64,000 bases of DNA. Origin: Mortierella sp. BCC40632 (lineage: Eukaryota; Mortierellomycota; Mortierellomycetes; Mortierellales; Mortierellaceae). The notes below the pieces were generated by a model. It ran no database searches. It was given only the letters and a program-made list of their open reading frames with translations, and had not been told where the DNA came from. The translations under genes were made by a program, and so were the position numbers. Shown piece by piece: positions 44,772 to 53,327 of this stretch (positions are counted from its first letter, which is position 1; each line of letters opens with the position of its first letter). The stretch spans positions 117,001-181,000 of the forward strand of contig WAEK01000007.1 of the NCBI GenBank assembly GCA_011634665.1. The letters are read 5' to 3'.

Positions 44772-46403
44772 ATGACCGCTATCGAGATCAACGAGTCTGC
44801 CCCCTGTTAGGGGCTTATGACTACCAGAAGCTGTATGGCATGTCAGCAAAGATCTTCTATTCCAAGAAGTGGGCTCCTGGTCGACAGTCGTTCCAAGTGG
44901 CTCTGCTTGATTCAACCACTGTCGATCCTGCCGACGTTATGACAGACACGGCGATAAAGGATGCACCCACCATCCCGGACAACCTCGCAGTCAACAAGGC
45001 CTACATGCTACTCGGGGAAACGCAGAACAGAGCGCACCTCAAGTTCGCTTGCTTTTTGGTACTGTCGATGTCGCTGGGCTTGCAGCGTTACAACGCGCCA
45101 ATCATGCTCTGACACCATCGAAGAAATGCAAGCCCTGATTGCTTGGCTCAAGAACAACCAAGAGAACCCTAGAACTGGCAAATTTTGTCGTCAGCTTTTG
45201 GAATTAATCCCAAAAAAAACCCAATGTCGTTCAGGTTCACTTCGTTTTACAAGCATTCCAAGAGCCTCACGATGCACCAAGTTTCATTTTTCCGCCCAGG
45301 GTGTGGCTCGGAGACGAGCAGATCGATACCATCCTCCACACCCTGGAAAAAAAGCACGAGGGTACAAGCAAGTCCAAGTTCCTCATTCTGCCGCTAGAAC
45401 TAGTACGAGCCCATGTCGACGCTATTGAGTGCAAGAGATCTGTAACCGTTGCCTGGGAAGAAGATCGCCGCAAGGTTATGCTCGACTTGCAAGACTATGC
45501 GGATGCCAACCCGGGCTGTAGTGCCAAGGCGTTCACAGTTCTAAACACTGTTAACCATTGGGCCGTTTTCGGTTTTGACCTTGCGCTCAAGAGACTTCTT
45601 TTCGGTGATTCATTGGACCGTGGACGCCTCCGCCGTGCGCGCCCAAGCTGGCTCGATGCTGCAAGACACTTGCTTCAATCCTGCTGCATTGGAGATCGAC
45701 GCATCCGCTCCGAAGAGTGGAATTTTGAACCGGTTAGATTCCCAGTCTCGCAACAAACCGATAGCAGCTCTTGCGGCATTATAGCGCTTAATGCTATTGA
45801 GCACTACGTGCAACCGTCAGTAGAGCGATGGACACAAAAGCGAAGCGACTTCCATCGACTGAAGTACTTAATGTACGCAACATCAGTCTACCGCCCAGTA
45901 AGTTTTTTGCTAGCAACCATTCACAAATTCATCCCCCTATGTCTGCAAAATAATAAAAAAAAAAAAAAAAAGTCTCCATACGCCAGATGCTGACACAAAA
46001 TGGATTCTGTAGGCTACTTTCATCAAAAGTACCCCCCAGGGAAAAGTCACGCCCAAGAATAAGGACTCGGTCACCGAGGAGTCTCATGAAAAAGAAGAAC
46101 TTGTCGAGAAGAGCAAAGTTAAAGGGGAAAAATTAAACACTGGAGAAGAGGCCGCCGAAGAAGAACGCCAAGAGGTGCGTGAGGATGAACTCAGCACTTC
46201 CGAAAAGTCGCTTGAAAAGGAGGAAAGAATAGCCAAGAGTGATAAAGCAAGCGCTGTAGAGGAGACCATCGAAGAGGAACGTCAAGAGACGAATGACGAT
46301 CGATCCAAATCTGACTCGGAGTATTCCGAGTCAGAACATGGCAACACAGAGACGCATGATACTCTCGCGAAGGTAGGCACTGTTTTTTTTTTAATTCGCG
46401 TTT

Positions 46404-46448
<45 letters not shown>

Positions 46449-48433
46449 AGAAAGCTCAGGGCCAATGATCGACAGGACAACAGAGCATGTTAGTCTTAGT
46501 TCAAAGCTTCTTACCTTCAACTGATCTCTTCCACAAAATAGGACGGAATAAATGGTGACGAGGAGTATCCGTGGATAAACGATCAGTTCGTTGACATTGA
46601 CCATGCTCTTAAAGTCATTGGTGAATGGGCACTCAAGCGAGGCAACATACTTCGCAAAGGGAGCTCTAAGAGGTCTTTAAATTACAGTATGTCGACTTCT
46701 GGTACTCGCTGCAGGGTGTGTGGATCAATTGCCGTGGACTAATGCAACCTCTTGCTCCCTTCTCTCCAGGGCAACTTGAATGTTCTAGGGCAGGGAAATG
46801 TGCTCCTGCGAAGGCTATCGACCCCAGAAAGCGACGCGACAGAGGATCCGAACGATGTGGTTGCAAGTTTATGATCCAGCTGGTTCACGAAGGCTCGTTC
46901 ACAGGGCCACTCTCTGTTGACAAGGTCAGGACTCACCCTGACGCCAGGCCAGAGGATGATGGCCATTGCCATCCTTCGGATCGACAAGCAAACGATCACA
47001 GCCGACAGGCACGGGCACTGAACGATGACCACAAAGATGAGATTCGGCGAAATGCAACTAACAAAGCAGGCATGGCTGCAACCATGAATGCTCTCAAAAG
47101 AACTTTTTCCTGACAAAGTTTTCGATCGCAAAAGGGTTCAATACGTGTACAGAAATGCTTGTGATGAGATATTGGATCAGGTTCGAACTCAAGCTGGGCT
47201 CAACGAGGCTCAAGCCGTCCTTGAACTGTTACTCGCAAAGCGGCGGCAAGATGGTGCGTGGTATGTCGCATGGGATCATGATAACGAGAACCGACTAACC
47301 CGGCTCTTCTGGATGAGTCCTTCACAGAGACTATTGTACCGAAGGTATGTGTTAGCAGTGTATCAGTACCGGGTTCTCATCGAACATTCGACACCGTGCT
47401 AGAGCCATGTAAAAATTTTCGAATCGAATATTCGACGAGAAACAATTATTTCAGTACCAATAGAGCATTTTACATTTTGCAAAGACGGAATCTAATACGT
47501 TCATAATTCATCACACATACACACACTCAAGATACTACGATGTTGTTTGGAATGACAGCACCTTCAATTCAAACCGGTTCAGGTTCTACCTTAACGCTAC
47601 CGTCGTCGTTGACTGTGATGGCAAAACCCGCCTAACAGCTGTTGCTTTTAATCCAGCAAGAAACGACTGAGAGCTATACTTGGATCCTCGAACACCTCAT
47701 TATTGCAGGCAACAACCAACGCCCAACGGTTATCATGGTCGACGAAGCTAGAGCTATGGAAGCCGCCATTTTGTCAGAGTTGCCCGATACTACTCTCATC
47801 AATTGCCTCTGGCATATTGAAGAGAATCTCAAGAAACATTGTCCAAGGGGCTCGGCGACCAGAAGTGATGAAGATGTTCAGGAGAGCGCTAGCAAGTATT
47901 ACTCCTGACGAGTTTCAAGGTGCATGGGACCTTTTGAAGAACCTGGCTGGAAGCAGTGGCCAACTTAAGGATCACCTCAAGAGGCTTCTCGAGAGACGCA
48001 AGAACTGGGCACGCGCTTTTGTGGGTTACCACTTTACAGCCGGCGCCAAGACTACACAGAGGGTGGAGAAGATGCACGACCTCGTGAAAAAAGACCTTGA
48101 TACTAGATCCTCATTAGACCAGTGTCTTGCTGCGGCTGTCGAACGTGAACACAGTGAGTTCCTCAGGCGTGAGACGCTCCTGTACAAAAGGAGTATTATC
48201 CCAAGGCTACACTCCAAACACGCTGCTGAAGAATTTAAGGCAGTAGTTGATGAGAACTTTGAGTTCCTCGGAGATTTTGCCTGCTTCTCAATGATGGACG
48301 AGATCGCACTGTCCTACTTCTATGATGCGCGAGTTACTGATCTTGAAAGTCTTGAGGTAACGATTGGACATTTAATCTCAAAATCAAAAATGAGTACCAT
48401 TCTGGAGTCTAAAAAGTCTAACTTTATATTATT

Positions 48434-48470
<37 letters not shown>

Positions 48471-49530
48471 ATCGTCCAGTTGAGCTAGAGGAGCACAAGA
48501 AAGGTAGTACTGACAGTGAAATCACTGGGAACAGCGACAATGATGACAACAGTCTTGACAGCAGCGACAACGATGACAACAGTCTTGACAGCAGAGACAA
48601 CGATAACAGCAGTCTTGACAGCAGCGACAATGATGAGAGCAGCCTTTACAACAACGACAATGATGGCAGCAGTCTTAAAAGCAACGGCAGTGATGACGGC
48701 AGTCTTGACACCAGCGGCAAGAACAAAGACGATGGAGGCGCCAACTGCAACAAGAATAACGATTGCGAGAGCGATGAGGAAGATCATGGAGCATGTGACA
48801 AGTCCTCTCAACAGCTCCGTGAGCATGCACAGAGGGTTATCCTAGCTACTCTAGGCAGAGATAATGTCACGTCTGCCTATCATGTTGAGTGGCGCAAGAA
48901 AAAAGTCGACAGCAGCTCCTCTTCCTTTTGAAAGATGGGAGCTACTTCTGTTGCTGTCTGCGCCTTCAGAAGGTTGGGATTGTCTGTCGCCACTTTTTCA
49001 AGGTCATGAGAGAGACTCCTGAGGCGAGGTACCATGTCAGTCTTCTTCCTCAGAGGTGGTTTAAGGAGGATATGCAGAGTGACTCGATCGACCACCTCAG
49101 AGACCGCTCGTTTATCGGTTATGATGACGAGCAAGGCGATAGAGAGGATGCTGGGGAACCAGGCGCCAACTTTATGCAATGTCTGGAAAATATTTCGCCG
49201 ACAAAGATCCAGGATATCTCAATGAGAAACCTGGAGCAAGTCAAGGATGAAAGCAGGCGCCATTTATTGAAGCGCCAGGCCAACGCATTCATAGACGGAA
49301 TAGACACGGTGTCTGCGGGTGATTCTGAGATGGTCTCCGGGTGGATTTCTGGGTTGGAAGACAAGTACGATGCACACAAGCGCGGTGTCGTGCCTGTGAA
49401 AGACCCAAAAATTGCTACACCCAAAGTAGGAGGTCGGCCACGCTCTAAGAGACTTAAGTCAGTGTATGAGGTCCAGAGCGAACGGGCAGCCAGAAAAAAT
49501 AGAAGAGATAGTCCTGATCAAGAAGCTTAA
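44772..49530 (+). CDS. Fused Ulp1 (C48) protease and MULE transposase
   Basis: A spliced reading that joins a SUMO-protease domain to a transposase. The C48 domain (about 45200-45897) has WLGDEQID, catalytic His in NHWAVFGFD, Asp in GDSLD, Gln in PVSQQ and Cys in SSSCGIIALN. The donor GTAAGT at 45898 and acceptor at 46012 join it in phase 0 to an acidic Glu/Lys linker (46013-46372), then exon 46542 onward. There a Cys/His region (LECSRAGK, RCGCKF, HCHPSDR) resembles WRKY/GCM1-type fingers. The transposase core (47088-48355) has Asp in WNDSTFNSNRF, Glu in QQETTESYTW, Asp in VMVDEARAM and CLWHIEENL. An Asp/Ser repeat linker (48520-48690) precedes the SWIM finger (CCLRLQKVG, VCRHFF). Frame changes at about 44810, 45115, 45213, 46690, 47096, 47650, 47838 and 48900 mostly fall on A/T runs, so the gene may be intact in the organism. 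Confidence 0.8.
48524..48690 (+). repeat. 27-30 bp tandem repeats in the transposase linker
   Basis: Five to six imperfect copies of a unit encoding about SSDNDDNSLD, keeping the reading frame. The result is a flexible acidic spacer between the transposase core and the SWIM finger. Repeat number probably varies between copies. Confidence 0.75.
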
Positions 49531-49640
49531 GTCCTGTTCTTTGTCCTGCCCTTGCCCTCTGTTGTGGATCACAACATTTTTCTTGGCTAAGTCGATAAAT
49601 AGGAACCAAAATAGAGAGCCAGATGAGACGTTTATAGGAC

Positions 49641-49717
49641 GTCTGCAGCGAGAGCTGCAGACAGGACCATTTTTATTCCCCTGGCGGGCGAAGAAGGGCC
49701 AGTATAAATACTGGCCC
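49641..49717 (+). other. Two adjacent perfect hairpins after the transposase gene
   Basis: GTCTGCAGC (49641-49649) and GCTGCAGAC (49654-49662) pair with a GAGA loop, a GNRA tetraloop. GGGCCAGTAT (49696-49705) and ATACTGGCCC (49708-49717) pair around AA, and the centre reads TATAAATA. They lie 110-190 bp after the transposase stop codon. They could be RNA structures in the 3' UTR, or the second could be the TATA box of a transcript running right into the second gene. Confidence 0.65.
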
Positions 49718-49895
49718 TAGCCCTTGAATAAACTACACACCAATCTCACCGACTTCTCTGACCCTACCCTCAAAAATATATCACCCTCAATCAAAGACAC
49801 GGCTAGTCTTGTTAATCCACATAATTCTCTCTCTCTCTTGTCGAAGATAACTTTAATAAAAAGAACTTATTGTCTCGTAACGTATCAGGTACCAC

Positions 49896-49898
<3 letters not shown>

Positions 49899-49947
<49 letters not shown>
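49899..49947 (+). repeat. 49-base T tract inside the MULE
   Basis: The longest homopolymer in the window. It lies between the hairpins and the minisatellite. The length is unlikely to be exact in any sequencing technology. Confidence 0.8.
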
Positions 49948-49950
<3 letters not shown>

Positions 49951-50035
49951 TTCGATGATGGGTCCAGCTTCCACGCTGCTTCACTCTAGACACGCATGGG
50001 CCGCCCTTCCCAGACCTTTTTTTACGTTCTTGGCG

Positions 50036-50540
50036 CATTCAATGCTTCAATGCGGCCTTGTTGTTTTTTCCGCATTCAATGCTTCAATGCGGCCTTGTTC
50101 TTTTCCGCATTCAATGCTTCAATGCGGCCTTGTTCTTTCCGCATTCAATGCGACTTTTGTGCTTCACGCATTCAATGCTTCAATGCGGCCTTGTTCTTTC
50201 CGCATTCAATGCTTCAATGCGACCCTTGCTCCTCCCGTATTCAATGTCTCAATGCGACCCATGCCCCTATTCAATGTGGTTTTATGCTTCCCGCATTCAA
50301 TGTCTCAATGCGACCCATGCCCCTATTCAATGTGGTTTTATGCTTCCCGCATTCAATGTCTCAATGCGACCCATGCCCCTATTCAATGTGGTTTTTATGC
50401 TTCCCGCATTCAATGCCTCAATGTGGCTTTTTGTGCTTCCCGTATTCAATGTCTCAATGCGAGGTTGCCCCTATTCAATGCTTCAATGTGGTTTTTTTTC
50501 TTCCCGCACTCAATGCCTCAATACAGCACATACTCCTCCC
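50036..50540 (+). repeat. Minisatellite of hairpin-forming units inside the MULE
   Basis: About 13 units of 31-57 bp built on CGCATTCAATGCTTCAATGC followed by a pyrimidine-rich spacer. Within a unit CGCATT and AATGCG can pair around a 9-base loop. Three central units share a longer form containing CCCATGCCCC and TATTCAATGTGG. Units are phased irregularly. Long open frames across it are repeat translations and not protein. It sits just upstream of the second MULE gene. Confidence 0.85.
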
Positions 50541-50748
50541 ATCTCATCAGTCTTTCTTAAGTCGAAGGCTTAAATACAAGATATTCAGCTCCTTGGTTCA
50601 CTACACACACTCACTCACTCACATTCTCTTTTTTTTTCACACACTCTCTCCCCCAACTTATCTCTCGCCCTTCCTCTACTTCTCTTTTCTCTCTCAAAAT
50701 ATGCCAAAGGTCTCCCAGTGCTCCTTTCATAAATGTGCAAAAATCTAA

Positions 50749-51660
50749 ATGATGATAACAGGGAGAACTTTTTGTACTTCTGAGGAATCTCATTGGAGAG
50801 CATGCCACACCAATGAACCAGCCAAGTTCCTTTGTCCCTTTTACGAATAAGACAGTTGAAATCCATCGAAATTCGGAGAAAGACTACAAGTTCACCTGCG
50901 TGTGCGAAAAATCATTTATCCTTAACGCAGGGTCTGTAAGGCGTCACTATGAATCTTGTACAGTAGCCAAACGGCTGGCTCTCCAGGCTGCTTCAACAGT
51001 TCCAGATACACAGGCTGCTCTTGCAACCCCAGAAACACAGGTTGCACCAGCAGCGGCCCAGCCTCACCAAGCATCCAGCGAACTTCCAAGCCCATCTCAG
51101 GCTCAAGATAAGAGTCCTTCCCGAGAGACAAGTCCTGCAGCGATATCGTCACCAGGGACCATTGTTTTCCGGGATGGTATTCTTGACTGCTTCCTTAATA
51201 AATGCTGAGAATGAGAATAACTCAATTATTGCACTGGAAGGTAGATACTAACAATAATCTACTTTAGGTGTTACGGAAACTTTAGATGATGTTCTGTGGT
51301 ATGTCCGCCGAATGGACGAAAGACAAGAGCGAATAGAGGACTACCAGTTGTATTTGGGGCGTACTTTGGAACAATTAGTTGGATTTGTGAAAGGGAACCC
51401 AGCAGGCGCAAGTCCACGGACGCCTTGTGAGTTAACCATTTCGTCCATCATAGTGCAATCAGGATGAGTGTTGACCATTAGGCTAATGTGCTACTTTCTA
51501 GTAAGTCTCGTTCATAATTATAGGCGTCCTACACCATATCCGGCCCCACCGAAGGCAAGCGGTAGTGAAACAACAAGAAGATAGGGAACAGCTGAGATAT
51601 TTAAACAAGTGTAAAAAAAAAAAAAAAAAAAAACAACAACAACAACACTGTGAAGAATAA
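50749..51660 (+). CDS. Second MULE gene: zinc-binding and helical protein, function unknown
   Basis: Three exons: about 50749-51176, 51268-51426 and 51524-51660 (an alternative third exon starts at 51502 and stops at 51584). Intron 1 has donor GTATTC, a perfect TACTAAC branch site and acceptor TTTAG, which supports a real gene. The N-terminal part has Cys/His clusters (FCTSEESHWRACH, FLCPF) and a finger FTCVCEKSF...RRHYESC with C.C...H...C spacing. An Ala/Gln/Pro-rich middle and a charged helix (LWYVRRMDERQERIEDYQLY) follow, then a basic, Lys- or Gln-rich tail. The finger and the upstream cluster are in different frames unless one T is removed from a T4 at about 50838; the open frame without that change starts at 50813. 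A 15-codon frame at 50701 ends at an in-frame TAA. I do not recognise the family. A DNA-binding accessory factor for transposition is a guess. Confidence 0.6.
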
Positions 51661-51767
51661 ACCAAAAGAGAAGACTAAAAAGCCATCAACCGATGGGTTT
51701 AGAAGCGAAAGATAGGCTAGGAGGTTGGAGAGACGCAGGTTAAAAAAACTAGCAACCCATTGATGGA

Positions 51768-51855
51768 CTCTGTTAGGCGAGGCGAGCCACAGGAGGAGCT
51801 GAGAAAGGTATTAGTGGTGCGAGTTACCGACCCTCGATCCCGAAGATTAAGGTTC
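51768..51855. repeat. Diverged direct repeat, copy 1 (copy 2 at 52664-52750)
   Basis: GACTCTGTTAGGCGAGG, GAGCCACAGGAG, GTATTAGTG, GCGAGTTACCGACC and GATTAAGG recur in the same order and spacing at 52664-52750, outside the MULE. Identity is roughly 75%. Copy 1 is internal to the element next to its right repeat, so copy 2 may be the remnant of another element of the family. Confidence 0.6.
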
Positions 51856-51870
51856 CCGAATTTTAAATTT

Positions 51871-51998
51871 TGGCCAGCCCGAATTTTAAGCGACCGCAAT
51901 CCCGAATTTTAAGAGGTTGTGGGTCCCGAATTTTAAGTGGCAAATGACAGTCCCGAACGATAACTAACGTTCGGGAGTCCCGAAGTTTAGCTTTATCC
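51871..51998 (-). repeat. Right terminal inverted repeat of the MULE
   Basis: Inverse of 44314-44441, ending GCTTTATCC. It carries the same stem and three CCCGAATTTTA boxes plus one further inward at 51855-51866. The second duplication copy GCGGGTTGAG follows at 51999. Confidence 0.92.
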
Positions 51999-52008
51999 GC
52001 GGGTTGAG

Positions 52009-52607
52009 TGCCTCAACTTGCGATCTTTTTGAAATCATCTGGTAGGAAAGATCGCTCGACGCCTCCTGACGATTTTCTAGGGGATGGGGCCTTGGGTTTG
52101 TGCGTCAGGAGTCCAAAGACCAAATTTCTTTTCTTTTCTATGGCCCCGTTAGGGGTTTTATTCGTCGGCGCGCTTCCGCCTCACGATCTGCGGACGTGGC
52201 CAACTAGCTCTCAAAGCTACACTACCCTACAACAAAAGAATAGAGAGTAGAAAGAAAAGTCGGTTGAAGCCAGACCTCAGAGAGGCATGTGGGGAAGCAG
52301 ACGAGACGGTGTTGGCGTATGTCTTAGGAAAGAAAAGAGTTGGACGTAATGGAGATATATTAGGGAGCTAGAAAAAAAGTATTAGCGATGGACTCAGGCT
52401 CATAGACGACGAATGAGCGCAACGGAGCCACGTAGAGAGAGCTGGCGTTACGACCACTCATGCGTACGTGGGTGATGGCTGTTGAGTGTCTGGAGGCTGT
52501 TTAGATAGTTTTCATTCGCGGGTACAATCCCGTTTTGGTACCAAGTAGCAACAGGGCAGCCGGAGCCGCTCTAGTCTTCTATAAACTCTATATGCCCACG
52601 TAGGGTC

Positions 52608-52642
<35 letters not shown>

Positions 52643-53327
52643 TAAAGAAAAACTTCGTTAGCCGACTCTGTTAAGCGAGGTGAGCCACAGGAGTATTTGG
52701 GAAAAGTATTAGTGAAGCGAGTTACCGACCATTTTGTTCCTGAGGATTAAGGCACGATTTCTATGCCTCTTTCAATGGTTTTATTCATTTGCATGCATAG
52801 CATAGCCACCACTGCCTCTTCTTTCTGTCTTAGGAAGGAGAGGAGGACCCATAAATGATTGAAGTGGAATAAAAGTTAAATGCAGATAGGAGAGTGTAAG
52901 ATGGGGCATAGGGGGGTGACGATTATCAGTGAGAGGCATGTCAAAGGCAGTTCTTCAGCTAGGGCCAGAGAGCCCCGAAGGGTCTTGGAGCGGCGATGGC
53001 GGTTCCCAATCAAGCAAATCGAAGGAACCAATTTGCCTAGTGTTTGAAAGCGTGTAGTCTCAATGCCAGAGAGAGTTACTAATCTTCGTCACTCGCAGCA
53101 AATATGCTCGCAGGATCCTCTTACATCCATATGAGAATAAACCCATGTTTAGGGACAGGAGAGTTGAGCCAACTGTCAGGTAAACCTCATCTCTATTGAC
53201 GCGCTCTCCTGTACGCCTGCCATCCATCGAGAAGTAACCGATCTATGGAACGATATACAGCTACTGCAGCACTTCCAGTTTGTGGTCATGATATGTTGGT
53301 GTGTAAATAAGCTGTTGTTCTTTAATG
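52009..53327. other. Spacer with repeats, no host gene seen
   Basis: Besides the LINE stub (52255-52639) and direct-repeat copy 2 (52664-52750) there is no supportable gene. 52750-53327 is unique A/T-balanced sequence downstream of the TMEM16 gene and probably includes its 3' UTR. Confidence 0.5.
52255..52639 (+). mobile_element. 5'-truncated LINE A/B-family end, plus strand
   Basis: The sequence is the reverse complement of the LINE B 3' region near 21800-22140 (CAGACCTCAGAGAGGCATGT, CTCATGCGTACGTGGGTGATG, CAATCCCGTTTTGGTACCAA) and ends with GTTA and an A tract at 52615-52639. Its orientation is opposite to the nested LINEs. It starts about 245 bp from the MULE right end. Confidence 0.85.

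Larger units (their letters stand above)
44314..51998. mobile_element. Complete Mutator-like element (MULE) with Ulp1 protease
   Basis: A 7,685-bp element bounded by 128-bp inverted repeats that start GGA(C/T)AAAGCTAAACTTC, with a perfect 10-bp target duplication. From left to right it carries the Ulp1-transposase gene (44772-49530), two hairpins (49641-49717), a 49-base T tract, a minisatellite (50036-50540) and a spliced second gene (50749-51660). TIR identity of about 97% indicates a recent insertion. A diverged solo end at 36354 shows the family has been active here before. Confidence 0.92.

Noticed and set aside
50036..50540. CRISPR-like array
   Set aside because: Units vary in length and the spacers are themselves repeated. 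The host is a eukaryote and there are no cas genes; it is a minisatellite.
49724..50560. Open frames of 170-278 codons over the minisatellite
   Set aside because: Three overlapping frames stay open only because the repeat unit lacks stops. The translations are repeats of the same Phe/Asn/Cys string and have no splice or start support.
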